Part shown: positions 26,424 through 34,519 of the stretch, in pieces
Numbering within the stretch: position 1 is the first letter of the stretch
Layout of the letters: every line of letters starts with the position of its first letter
Assembly (NCBI RefSeq): GCF_004959925.1
Contig: NZ_SPUW01000003.1
Coordinates: 372,001 to 436,000 of the forward strand
DNA from: Pseudooceanicola onchidii
Lineage (GTDB): Bacteria; Pseudomonadota; Alphaproteobacteria; Rhodobacterales; Rhodobacteraceae
DNA length: 64,000 nucleotides
Direction of reading: 5' to 3'
Notes under the pieces: generated by a model
What the model saw: the letters and a program-made list of their open reading frames with translations, nothing else
Told to the model about the DNA's origin: nothing
The model's database searches: none
Program-made: the position numbers and the translations under genes

Positions 26424-27992
26424 ATGTCTGTCCGTTTTCTGTCTTCCGTCGCTGCCCTGGCGCTTTCTGCCGGCACCGCGATGGCCGATTATTCGCTGAC
26501 CATTCTGCACACGAACGATTTTCACGCGCGGTTCGAACCGATCTCGAAATATGATTCCGGCTGCTCGGCCGAGGACAACACGGAAGGCAAATGCTTTGGC
26601 GGGTCGGCCCGCCTGGTGACGGCAGTCGAAGAAGCCCGCGCGCGGTCCAACAACTCGATCCTCGTGGACGGGGGCGACCAGTTCCAGGGCACGCTGTTCT
26701 ACACCTACTACAAGGGCAAGCTTGCGGCCGAGATGATGAACAAGATGGGCTACACGGCGATGACCGTGGGCAACCACGAGTTCGACGACGGCCCAGAAGT
26801 GCTGCGCGGCTTCATGGATGCGGTCGACTTCCCTGTTCTGATGTCCAATGCCGATGTCTCGGGCGAGCCGCTGCTGGCCGACAAGCTGATGAAATCCACG
26901 GTGATCGAACAGGGCGGCGAGAAGATCGGCCTGATCGGCCTGACGCCGCAGGACACCGATGAACTGGCGTCGCCGGGTCCGAACATCATCTTCACCGATC
27001 CCTCGGACGCCGTTCAGGGCGAGGTCGACAAGCTGACCGCCGAGGGCGTGAACAAGATCATCGTGCTGTCGCATTCGGGCTACGGCGTCGACAAGATGGT
27101 GGCCGAGAAGACCACCGGCGTCGACGTGATCGTGGGCGGCCACACCAACACCCTGCTGGGTGACATGGAAGGGGCCGAGGGTGCCTATCCGACCATGGTC
27201 GGCTCCACCGCCATCGTGTCGGCCTATGCCTACGGCAAGTTCCTGGGCGAGCTGAACGTGACCTTCGACGACGAAGGCAACGTGACCGAAGCCGTGGGCG
27301 CGCCGATCATCATGGACGGCGCCGTGGCCGAGGACGAATCCACCAAGGCCCGCATCACCGAGGCCGCCGCGCCGCTGGACGAGATCCGCAACAAGGTGGT
27401 CGCCGAGACCTCGGAAGCGATCGAGGGCAACCGCGATGTCTGCCGCGCGCAGGAATGCGGCATGGGCAACCTGGTGGCCGACGCCATGCTGGACCGCGTC
27501 GCGGACCAGGGCGTGCAGATCGCCATCGCCAACAGCGGTGGTCTGCGGGCGTCGATCGACGCGGGCGAAGTCACCATGGGCGAAGTGCTGACGGTTCTGC
27601 CGTTCCAGAACACCCTGTCGACTTTCGAGGCCACCGGCGAAACCATCGTTGCGGCGCTGGAAAACGGTGTCAGCCAGATCGAGGAAGGCGCAGGCCGCTT
27701 CCCGCAGGTGGCGGGCATCAAGTTCACCTTCGACGCGGCGGCAGAGCCGGGGTCGCGGGTGTCGGACGTCATGGTCAAGGAAGGTGACAGCTTTGTCGCC
27801 ATCGATCCCGCCAAGACCTACCTGGCCGTGACCAACAACTATGTCCGCAATGGCGGCGACGGCTACAAGATGTTCACCGACGCGGCGAACGCCTATGACT
27901 TCGGGCCGGACCTTGCAGACGTGACGGCGGAATACCTGGCCGCCAACGCACCCTACACGCCCTACACCGACGGGCGTATTACCAAGAAGTAA
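26424..27992 (+). CDS. Secreted 5'-nucleotidase / UshA-like metallophosphoesterase
   Basis: 522 residues from MSVRFLSS (AGGGGAC upstream). Signal peptide to about AMADYS. N-terminal metallophosphoesterase domain with [34 protein letters not shown] and GGHTNTLLG carrying the dinuclear metal ligands. The C-terminal 5'-nucleotidase domain includes [12 protein letters not shown] and [14 protein letters not shown], which bind the nucleotide. It probably scavenges nucleotides in the periplasm and feeds the salvage enzymes, though that link is inferred. SoxB in this window belongs to the same superfamily. Confidence 0.92.
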   Translation: MSVRFLSSVAALALSAGTAMADYSLTILHTNDFHARFEPISKYDSGCSAEDNTEGKCFGGSARLVTAVEEARARSNNSILVDGGDQFQGTLFYTYYKGKLAAEMMNKMGYTAMTVGNHEFDDGPEVLRGFMDAVDFPVLMSNADVSGEPLLADKLMKSTVIEQGGEKIGLIGLTPQDTDELASPGPNIIFTDPSDAVQGEVDKLTAEGVNKIIVLSHSGYGVDKMVAEKTTGVDVIVGGHTNTLLGDMEGAEGAYPTMVGSTAIVSAYAYGKFLGELNVTFDDEGNVTEAVGAPIIMDGAVAEDESTKARITEAAAPLDEIRNKVVAETSEAIEGNRDVCRAQECGMGNLVADAMLDRVADQGVQIAIANSGGLRASIDAGEVTMGEVLTVLPFQNTLSTFEATGETIVAALENGVSQIEEGAGRFPQVAGIKFTFDAAAEPGSRVSDVMVKEGDSFVAIDPAKTYLAVTNNYVRNGGDGYKMFTDAANAYDFGPDLADVTAEYLAANAPYTPYTDGRITKK

Positions 27993-28016
27993 GTCCGGGA
28001 TACCGGGCAAGGACGA

Positions 28017-28045
28017 CCCCGCCGGAGAGATCCGGCGGGGTTTTT
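28017..28045 (+). terminator. Intrinsic terminator after the 5'-nucleotidase
   Basis: Perfect 10-bp stem CCCCGCCGGA / TCCGGCGGGG, GAGA tetraloop, then TTTTT. Confidence 0.93.
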
Positions 28046-28080
28046 CGTGGCGCGAAGGACGCGGACACCCCGCGCGCCGC

Positions 28081-29037
28081 CTACCGCTTGATCTTCATCC
28101 GGTCCATGTCGTCGGTGATCGGGATGAACTCCTCCGCGTCGCCGGGGGGCAGGTTGAAGGGGCCATTGGCCCAGTCGGCGGTCTTCCAGGCGGACTTGGC
28201 CTCTTCGATCTTGTCGGGGGAAGACGAGACGAAGTTCCACCACATGTAGCGCGGACCATTGAGGGTTTCACCGCCAAGCGCCATGATCCGCGCGCCCTGC
28301 GATCCGGCGCGCACGGAAATCCTGTCTCCGGGACGGAAGACCATCATGCGCCCGGCCGCGAAGCTCTCTCCGGCGATCTGGATCTCTCCGCTCAGGACAT
28401 AGATCCCGCGATCCTCGTGATCGTCGGGCAGGGGCAGGGTGCCGCCGGGGGCGAGGGTCACGTCGGCATAGAAGATCTCGGACTGCATGGTCACGGGGGC
28501 GCGTTCGCCCCAGGCCGTGCCTAGAATCAGCCGGGCGGAACTGCCGTTGTCTTCCAGCAGGGGCAGGGCGTCGCGCTTGTGGTGTTCGAAGGCGGGCGGC
28601 AGATCTTCGCGGTTTTCCGGCAGGGCCACCCAAGTCTGGATGCCCAGGATCGAATGCGGCGCCTTGCGGGTGTCTTCCGAGGTGCGTTCGGAATGGGTCA
28701 CGCCGCGCCCGGCGAGCATCCAGTTGACCTCTCCGGGGTGGATCATCTGATGCGTGCCCAGGCTGTCGCGATGTTCGAATTCGCCCTTGTAGAGGTATGT
28801 GACCGTGCCCAGGCCGATGTGCGGATGCGGCCGCACGTCGATGCCCTGCGCGGTGATGAATTCGGCCGGGCCCATCTGGTCGAAGAAGATGAAGGGCCCG
28901 ACCATCTGACGGTCGACCGAGGGCAGGGCGCGGCGCACTTCGAAGCCGCCCAAGTCTCGGGCGCGGGGGATGATCACCGTCTCGATGCTGTCGAGGCTGG
29001 TGTCACCGTCGGGGCCGTGGGTCGGGTTCCAGCTCAT
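28081..29037 (-). CDS. Pirin-family cupin protein
   Basis: A 318-residue bicupin. The N-terminal cupin has DVRPHPHIGLGTVTYLYKGEFEHRDSLG (metal ligands) and INWMLAGRGVTHSE-like MLAGRGVTHSERT. The C-terminal cupin follows from about residue 175. Pirins are metal proteins with quercetinase or regulatory activity in different species. It is preceded by the GNAT gene with only one base between stop and start, so they are co-transcribed. Confidence 0.88.
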   Translation of the reverse strand: MSWNPTHGPDGDTSLDSIETVIIPRARDLGGFEVRRALPSVDRQMVGPFIFFDQMGPAEFITAQGIDVRPHPHIGLGTVTYLYKGEFEHRDSLGTHQMIHPGEVNWMLAGRGVTHSERTSEDTRKAPHSILGIQTWVALPENREDLPPAFEHHKRDALPLLEDNGSSARLILGTAWGERAPVTMQSEIFYADVTLAPGGTLPLPDDHEDRGIYVLSGEIQIAGESFAAGRMMVFRPGDRISVRAGSQGARIMALGGETLNGPRYMWWNFVSSSPDKIEEAKSAWKTADWANGPFNLPPGDAEEFIPITDDMDRMKIKR

Positions 29038-29038
29038 G

Positions 29039-29329
29039 TCAGGCTCCCTCGAAGACGTCCGACCACGCGGGGTGGCGGGCCAGTTGCGCGTTCACGAAGG
29101 GGCAGAGCGGGACGACCGTAGTGCCGGTGGCGCGGGCGTCGGCGACCAGCGCCTCGACCAGGGCCAGGCCAACGCCTTTGCCGCCCAGGGCTTCAGGCAC
29201 GCCGGTGTGGTCGGCGATGATGCGGGTCGGGCTGAGACGGGAATAGGTCAGCTCGGCCTCGTGGCCGTCCACCGTCACGGTGAACCGGCCCTTGGTCGCG
29301 CCATCTTCCTTGCGGATGTCGAAGGTCAT
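29039..29329 (-). CDS. Short GNAT-type N-acetyltransferase (YjdJ-like)
   Basis: 96 residues from MTFDIRK. The CoA-binding turn is GVPEALGGKGVGLALVEALVADARATG, and the tail VVPLCPFVNAQLARHPAWSDV is the hallmark of the small GNAT_like (DUF4442-independent) YjdJ type. The frame runs 43 codons further upstream without matching the family. The substrate is unknown. It precedes pirin with a 1-base gap. Confidence 0.84.
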   Translation of the reverse strand: MTFDIRKEDGATKGRFTVTVDGHEAELTYSRLSPTRIIADHTGVPEALGGKGVGLALVEALVADARATGTTVVPLCPFVNAQLARHPAWSDVFEGA

Positions 29330-29483
29330 GTGGGGCTCCTCTCGTTGGACCCAATGTGGCACGGCGCGGGGCGTTTGCATTCCCCCAGGCGCGCACAGGC
29401 GGTCTGCGCGCTTGTCGGGGTGTCCGACCGGGGCTTCACGTCGGGGGCTTCCGTCCACGCCGGGGGCGCCCTACATTGACCGC

Positions 29484-29792
29484 ATGGACCATCCTCTGAT
29501 CGACCTCATCTCGGCCAAGATCGCCGAAGCCGAACGCAACGGCGACTTCGACAACCTGCCGGGCGCGGGCAAGCCGCTGCCGCGTGTCGACGACCCTGAG
29601 AACGCGCTGATCCGCCGGATCATGGAGGAGAACAGGGCCGAGCCCGAATTCGTGACGCTGTCGCGGCGGCTGACGGCGCTGCGGGCCGAACTGGTCGAGG
29701 AATCCGATCGTACGAAGCGCCGCGAGATCATGACCGAGATGTCGATGATGGAGGCGCGGATCGAAATGGCCCGCCGCGCCTTTGCGCGCTGA
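29484..29792 (+). CDS. DUF1992 / DnaJ homologue subfamily C member 28-like protein
   Basis: 102 residues from MDHPLID. The core DLISAKIAEAERNGDFDNLPGAGKPLPRVDD is the DUF1992 motif, followed by a charged helical tail. Despite the name no J domain is present. The function is unknown. The stop and the YedK start overlap (TGATG), so they are coupled. The ATG follows the divergent GNAT gene by about 155 bases. Confidence 0.87.
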   Translation: MDHPLIDLISAKIAEAERNGDFDNLPGAGKPLPRVDDPENALIRRIMEENRAEPEFVTLSRRLTALRAELVEESDRTKRREIMTEMSMMEARIEMARRAFAR

Positions 29793-30451
29793 TGTGCGGA
29801 CGGTTCGCGGTCACCCTGCCGCCCGACGCGATGGCGCAGCTGTTCAAGGCTGTGCCCGCGAACGATCTGGCCGAGGTGCCGAACTTCAATGTCTGCCCGA
29901 CCGTGCAGGTCAATGTCTGTTCGCTGGACGAAACGGGGCGGCGGCTGCGGGCGATGCGGTGGGGGTTCGTGCCGCACTGGTACAAGGCGCCAAATGACGG
30001 GCCGCTGCTGATCAACGCGCGGGCCGAAACCATCGCCGAAAAGCCCGCGTTCCGGGCAGCCGCGCGGGAACGGCGCTGCCTGATCGCGATGGACGGGTTC
30101 TATGAATGGGACCGCGCGGGCGACCAGAAACTGCCGTGGTTCATCCACCGCCGGGACCGTGCGCCGATGGTCGTCGCGGGCATCTGGCAGGACTGGAGCC
30201 GTGGCGATGACGCACTGACGGCCTGCGCCATCGTCACGACCGAGGCCGAGGGACAGATGGCCGAGATCCACAACCGTATCCCCGTGCTGCTCGAGCCGGA
30301 CGACTGGGGGCTGTGGCTGGGCGAGGACGGAAAAGGCGCCGCCCGCCTGATGCGGGCCGCGCCGGATGAGGTCTATGACATGTACCGCGTCGGGACGGAG
30401 GTGAACTCCAACCGCGCCAGCGGTGAAGGGCTGGTGGCCCCGATCGGCTAG
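29792..30451 (+). CDS. SOS response-associated peptidase / abasic-site DNA-protein crosslinker (YedK/HMCES)
   Basis: A 219-residue SRAP protein. MCGRFA supplies the catalytic Cys2 exposed after Met removal. NARAETIAEKPAF and CLIAMDGFYEW contain the conserved Asn and Glu, and HNRIPVLLEPDDW the conserved His. In E. coli and human homologues Cys2 forms a thiazolidine crosslink with abasic sites in single-stranded DNA. The protein follows DUF1992 with TGATG overlap. Its stop (TAG) overlaps the stop of the convergent gene on the other strand. Confidence 0.92.
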   Translation: MCGRFAVTLPPDAMAQLFKAVPANDLAEVPNFNVCPTVQVNVCSLDETGRRLRAMRWGFVPHWYKAPNDGPLLINARAETIAEKPAFRAAARERRCLIAMDGFYEWDRAGDQKLPWFIHRRDRAPMVVAGIWQDWSRGDDALTACAIVTTEAEGQMAEIHNRIPVLLEPDDWGLWLGEDGKGAARLMRAAPDEVYDMYRVGTEVNSNRASGEGLVAPIG

Positions 30452-31128
30452 TTGGTGTTGTTGCCCTGTCCGTAGTCGTTGGTCAGGCCAAGGCCTAGGC
30501 CACCACCCAGCAGACCACCCAGGCCGTTGCCGACGTCCTGCAACAGGCCCGATACGCCGGCCAGCGTGTAGCCAAGGCCCGACGCCAGTTCGACGGTTTC
30601 ACCATCCTTGCCGATGATATTGCCGTTCGGATCGATCAGGTCGCCAAAGTCGACCGACGAGGGGCGATCCTCAAGCCGGACTTCACCGCGCATGGACGTG
30701 TAGCCATAGCTGCTTTTTCGGAAATCCAGTTCGTCGTCGGACTGCATGACCATGGACCAGGACTGGTTGCGCGACAGCCAGCCGGTGTTCCACGAACTGT
30801 CGTCCGCCTGAACCTTGATCGACGAATTCCGCAGGTTGTAGAACTTCAGCTCGTCGCCCGGCTCAGCGTAGACGCGGGTGGGAAAGAAGGTGTCCCCGAC
30901 GATGAAGACCGTGTGGATCACGCCCGTCGGGTCGACATCGGTATTGCCACCGCCGCCGCCGCCGCCGCTCCAACCGCCGCCGCCACCGCCGTAGCAGCCG
31001 AAGAAGCAGTTCAGGAAATCACCCAGCCCGGCCTGCGACGGTGTCGCGGTGGCGCCAAGGCTCAGCGCGGCAATGGGCAGGCTCAGAAGGGCAGGGCGCA
31101 GGGATGCGCGCCAGGATGTGATGGGCAT
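30448..31128 (-). CDS. Secreted glycine-rich protein with a cupredoxin-like domain lacking copper ligands
   Basis: 226 residues from MPITSW. A signal peptide ends near TPSQAG, then a short CFFGC pair, then a Gly/Ser-rich linker. A beta-rich domain follows (VFIVGDTFFPTRVYAEPGDELKFYNLRNSSIKVQ) that resembles a plastocyanin-type strand order. The His, Cys and Met copper ligands that cupredoxins need are not visible. The last 50 residues are Gly/Leu-rich with repeated GLGG. Family not recognised; envelope location is inferred. Its stop overlaps the yedK stop in the opposite direction. Confidence 0.65.
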   Translation of the reverse strand: MPITSWRASLRPALLSLPIAALSLGATATPSQAGLGDFLNCFFGCYGGGGGGWSGGGGGGGNTDVDPTGVIHTVFIVGDTFFPTRVYAEPGDELKFYNLRNSSIKVQADDSSWNTGWLSRNQSWSMVMQSDDELDFRKSSYGYTSMRGEVRLEDRPSSVDFGDLIDPNGNIIGKDGETVELASGLGYTLAGVSGLLQDVGNGLGGLLGGGLGLGLTNDYGQGNNTN

Positions 31129-31268
31129 GGACTCACCTCTTGGGCTGGTTCTAGGTGAACATGAGTGCAAATTGCGGCGATGTGAGGGCCATAAGGCGGT
31201 AAGACTGCCGTAATTTGAAATGTATTAACGACGATAGCCTGCGAAACCGGGATTTGGCGGCCATCGTG

Positions 31269-31293
31269 GGAACAATCGCCGGGGACATGCGTT
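31269..31293 (+). promoter_or_regulatory. Candidate EcfG-type general-stress promoter
   Basis: GGAAC (31269-31273), 16 bases, CGTT (31290-31293), about 35 bases before the DUF883 start. This matches the GGAAC-N16/17-CGTT layout used by the alphaproteobacterial general stress sigma factor. Many Rhodobacterales lack that sigma factor, so confidence is limited. Confidence 0.4.
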
Positions 31294-31328
31294 TTTCCGT
31301 CAACAGAAACGTAGACAGGAGACAAATC

Positions 31329-31655
31329 ATGGCTCGTGCAAATTCCAATGGCACCGTTCCCGCAAGCGCGGATGAAGTCCGTGACCAGATCGCCGCCCTG
31401 CAGGCCGACATGGCGCAGTTGACCAAGACCGTTGGTGAATACGGTCGCGCGCGTACGGATGAAGCGAAGGCTGCCGCTACCCGAAAGGCGGAAGAGCTGC
31501 GCAGCCGCGCGGACACCCTGCGCACCGATGCCGAAGCGCAGGTGCGCCAGGGCTATGCACAGGCCGAGACCGCCGTGCGCGACAACCCGGCCGCCGCCGT
31601 GGGCATTGCCGCCGGTCTCGGCTTTCTCGTCGGGCTGCTTTCGGCACGTCGGTAA
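31329..31655 (+). CDS. DUF883 (ElaB/YqjD-like) membrane-anchored stress protein
   Basis: 108 residues. A charged amphipathic coiled-coil region (VRDQIAALQADMAQLTKTVGEYGRARTDEAKAAATRKAEELRSRADTL) is followed by a single C-terminal membrane helix (PAAAVGIAAGLGFLVGLLSARR). E. coli ElaB/YqjD are inner-membrane, ribosome-associated stationary-phase proteins, which is known for that family. The start has an AGGAGAC ribosome site. It is the first gene of a pair with the next membrane protein, behind an EcfG-like promoter candidate. Confidence 0.86.
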   Translation: MARANSNGTVPASADEVRDQIAALQADMAQLTKTVGEYGRARTDEAKAAATRKAEELRSRADTLRTDAEAQVRQGYAQAETAVRDNPAAAVGIAAGLGFLVGLLSARR

Positions 31656-31664
31656 GAGGTCGCG

Positions 31665-31985
31665 ATGCTGACCTCGCTCAAACTCTCGCTGCGTCGTGCA
31701 GGCTTTGGCCTGGGCGGCGCCTTTCTGATGATGATCGGGGCGGCCTTCCTGACCGTGTCGGCCTGGATCACCCTGGTCGAAATGCGGGATGCGCAATTCG
31801 CGGCGCTGGTGATCGGCGGGGTCTATTTCGGCCTTGGACTGGTCGTCATCGCGATCGGCGCACGGCGCCCTTACGTTCCCCCGGCTGCCGCCGCTCCGCT
31901 TAGCATGAGCGGGCTGAGCGCAGCCTTTGCCCAGGGGTTCGGTGCAGGCGTCGCCACCCGGTCCGCCGTCAAACCGCGCCTCTGA
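31665..31985 (+). CDS. Small membrane protein, YqjE/holin-like
   Basis: 106 residues with two membrane helices (AGFGLGGAFLMMIGAAFLTVSAWITL and AALVIGGVYFGLGLVVIAIGA) joined by a short polar loop, then a soluble Ala/Pro-rich tail. This is the layout of proteins listed as phage-holin superfamily III or YqjE, commonly encoded after DUF883 genes. It lies 9 bases after the DUF883 gene. Function is unknown. Nothing suggests a prophage here. Confidence 0.75.
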   Translation: MLTSLKLSLRRAGFGLGGAFLMMIGAAFLTVSAWITLVEMRDAQFAALVIGGVYFGLGLVVIAIGARRPYVPPAAAAPLSMSGLSAAFAQGFGAGVATRSAVKPRL

Positions 31986-32183
31986 TGATGCAACCGCAGG
32001 CATGCCCGATGACCCGTCCGAATTATTTCGGTCGGGCCATTGACGCGCGCCCGGGTGACACCAGATATTCCGACGGCGAAGCCAGCTTTGCCCCATGACC
32101 GGTGACCGGGCCCCTCTGGCACATGCGAGCGGCGCATGTGCGATGTCGGCACTGAACGCTCATCTGCCGCGATATTGTTCAAC

Positions 32184-33257
32184 ATGACCGACCCCCAAGG
32201 AACCAAGCTGCGGCAGGGCCCCGCGCATGGCGTGATACATTACTTCAAATGGGCCTTCATCGTCACCTTCGCGGGGCTTGCGCTTGGTGCGGTGCTGGGC
32301 TGGCAGCAGACCGGCAGCCTGAACGGGATGCTGACGATCTTCTTCATCGTTGCCGTGCTGGCGGTGCTGGAAATCAGCCTCTCGTTCGACAATGCCATCG
32401 TGAATGCCAACAAGCTCAAGACGATGACGCCGGAATGGCAGCACCGGTTCCTGACCTGGGGGATCCTGATCGCCGTCTTCGGCATGCGGATCCTGTTCCC
32501 GCTGCTGATCGTGGTGGTCGCCGCCAAGGTCACCCCGTGGGAGGCGCTGGTGCTGGCTGCCTCGAACCCCGAGCAATACGCCCACATCATGGAAGGCGCG
32601 CATCTGTCGATTTCGGCCTTCGGCGGCACCTTCCTGATGATGGTCGGGCTTGCCTTCTTCTTCGACGGCGAAAAGGACATCCACTGGGTCCGCTGGATCG
32701 AGGCCAAGGCGGCCTCTTACGCGACGGTCAAGGGGATCGAGGTGGCCGTGGTGCTGCTGATCGTGCTGGCCTTCACCAAGTTGCACGACGACGTGGAAAG
32801 CCGCGTCTTCCTGTCCTCGGCGATCTGGGGGTTGGTGACCTTCCTGTGCGTCGAGGTGCTGGGCGGCGTGCTGGACCGAAAGGCGACGCTGGTCGAAGGC
32901 GCCAAGGGCGGGCTGGGCGCGTTCCTCTACCTCGAGGTGCTGGACGCGTCGTTTTCCTTTGACGGGGTGATCGGGGCCTTCGCGCTGTCTAAGAACCTGT
33001 TCGTCATCGCGATCGGGCTGGGGATCGGCGCGATGTACGTGCGGTCGATGACCATCATGCTGGTCGAAAAGGGCACACTGGCACAGTACCGGTATCTGGA
33101 ACACGGGGCCTTCTACGCGATCCTGGTGCTGTCGGTCATCATGTACATCCAGTCGTTCTTCCACATCCCCGAGGTCATCACCGGGCTGGGCGGCGCGGCG
33201 CTGATCGGCGTGGCGCTGTGGTCGTCGATGCGGTGGAACAAGCGGCATTGCACGTAA
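32184..33257 (+). CDS. DUF475 (TerC-superfamily) membrane protein
   Basis: 357 residues from MTDPQGTK with about nine membrane helices. The helix with EISLSFDNAIVNANKL and the later LDASFSFDGVIGAFAL are the paired SFDN/SFDG motifs of the TerC/DUF475 group, where the acidic residues probably bind a metal. Members are implicated in metal or tellurite stress responses. The frame stays open 16 codons upstream, and the start was placed where the family begins. A single gene with no ter partners. Confidence 0.85.
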   Translation: MTDPQGTKLRQGPAHGVIHYFKWAFIVTFAGLALGAVLGWQQTGSLNGMLTIFFIVAVLAVLEISLSFDNAIVNANKLKTMTPEWQHRFLTWGILIAVFGMRILFPLLIVVVAAKVTPWEALVLAASNPEQYAHIMEGAHLSISAFGGTFLMMVGLAFFFDGEKDIHWVRWIEAKAASYATVKGIEVAVVLLIVLAFTKLHDDVESRVFLSSAIWGLVTFLCVEVLGGVLDRKATLVEGAKGGLGAFLYLEVLDASFSFDGVIGAFALSKNLFVIAIGLGIGAMYVRSMTIMLVEKGTLAQYRYLEHGAFYAILVLSVIMYIQSFFHIPEVITGLGGAALIGVALWSSMRWNKRHCT

Positions 33258-33318
33258 GGTCAGGGGCTTGCCAAGGGGGGCAGGGCGGCGCATCACGGGG
33301 GCAAGACCCCGCCTGACC
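33258..33318. other. Long hairpin between DUF475 and the AEC transporter
   Basis: GGTCAGG (33258-33264) pairs with CCTGACC (33312-33318), and CTTGCC (33267-33272) with GGCAAG (33300-33305). It starts right after the DUF475 stop and ends 10 bases before the TTG start of the AEC gene. It may terminate the first message or sit in the leader of the second. Confidence 0.5.
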
Positions 33319-33328
33319 GGACCTGCCC

Positions 33329-34228
33329 TTGTCGCCCGTACTTCTTGCCCTCATCCCCGACTTCGCGCTGATCGTGCTGGGCGTCGTGATGCGCCGTCAG
33401 CTGGCGGCGGCGGTGTGGCAGGGGATCGACCGGCTGAATTACCTGCTGCTGTTTCCCGCGCTGGTCTTCCTGGCCACGCTTGGCCGGGTGCCGACGACGG
33501 CTGACCTGCTGCTGATCGGGCCGGGGGTCTGGGCGATCATGGGGCTGGGGCTGACACTCGCCTGGCTGGCGCGGCCCCTGGGGCCCGACCGGTTTCTGGA
33601 CTTCGCGGGCATGTGGCAGTGCAGCTGGCGGTTCAACACCGCGCTTGGCTTTGTCTGCATCCAGGGCTTTCCCGACGAATATCGCGCGATCCTGTCGATC
33701 GCCATCGGGCTTGCGGTGCCGGTGGCGAACATCCTTGCGGTGGCGGGGCTGTCGCGGGGCAACGCGATGTCGTTCGGCCATACGGTCAAGCAGATCCTGC
33801 TGAACCCGTTCTTCCTGGCATCCTTCCTGGGCATATCCCTGTCCATCGCGGGACTGCGCCCGCCCGACCTGGTGCTGGCCCCGCTTGACCGGCTGTCGGA
33901 CGCCGCGCTGCCGATCGCGATGATCTCAATCGGGGCGGCGCTGCGGCTCGAGGCGCTGGCGAAGCTCGATCTCTTCAAGCTGGCGATCAACGTGATCCGG
34001 CTGGTAATCCTGCCGACGGTGACCTTTGCCGTGACCGGCCTGATCGGGATGGATACCCCATACCGCACGGTGCTGGTGATCTTTGCCGCGCTGCCCTCGG
34101 CCTCGGCGGCGCATGTGCTGGCCTCGGTCTTCGGTGCGGACCGCGAGGCCGTGGCGACGGTGATCGCCCAGACGACCTTCCTGGGCTGCGCGACCCTGCC
34201 GTTCTGGCTGATGATGCTGGGCGGGTAG
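33329..34228 (+). CDS. AEC-family (auxin efflux carrier-like) transporter
   Basis: A 299-residue membrane protein with about ten hydrophobic helices. Features include LIPDFALIVLGVVMRRQL in helix 1, GMWQCSWRFNTALGF mid-protein, and SIGAALRLEAL and VFGADREAVATVIAQTTFLG in the second half, typical of bacterial AEC permeases that export malate or other small acids. The start is read as TTG because no ATG or GTG gives the full first helix and a TGA lies 13 bases upstream; no good ribosome site is seen. The substrate is unknown. Confidence 0.82.
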   Translation: MSPVLLALIPDFALIVLGVVMRRQLAAAVWQGIDRLNYLLLFPALVFLATLGRVPTTADLLLIGPGVWAIMGLGLTLAWLARPLGPDRFLDFAGMWQCSWRFNTALGFVCIQGFPDEYRAILSIAIGLAVPVANILAVAGLSRGNAMSFGHTVKQILLNPFFLASFLGISLSIAGLRPPDLVLAPLDRLSDAALPIAMISIGAALRLEALAKLDLFKLAINVIRLVILPTVTFAVTGLIGMDTPYRTVLVIFAALPSASAAHVLASVFGADREAVATVIAQTTFLGCATLPFWLMMLGG

Positions 34229-34300
34229 GGGCGTTTTGGCCGGGATGCGTCGCCCGGCTTGACCCCGACACTGGGGTATGGAATATGCGACGCACTGAGC

Positions 34301-34374
34301 GCGGGTATGGTGTAATGGTAGCGCCCTAGCCTTCCAAGCTAGTCGTGCGGGTTCGATTCCCGCTACCCGCTCCA
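34301..34374 (+). tRNA. tRNA-Gly (anticodon TCC)
   Basis: A 74-base cloverleaf: acceptor GCGGGTA / TACCCGC, anticodon stem CTAGC / GCTAG around loop CTTCCAA (anticodon TCC), and T-loop GTTCGATTCC. Discriminator T and CCA are encoded. It is intact and not flanked by any integrase. Confidence 0.96.
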
Positions 34375-34519
34375 GATCCTTCCGACATGACCTTCCGGAC
34401 AGGCCCCGCGACACCGCGCCGCCCTGCTGCGCGCGCTCACGGGTTGACCCGGCGCAGTGGCCCCGCCATGTAGCCAAGGCCCGCTTCGGCGGGGAGGGAC
34501 CGAGGGGGCAAGGACAGCC

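Noticed and set aside
31665-31985. Phage holin from a prophage remnant
   Set aside because: It is paired with DUF883 and no other phage gene is near. The YqjE-like reading fits better.
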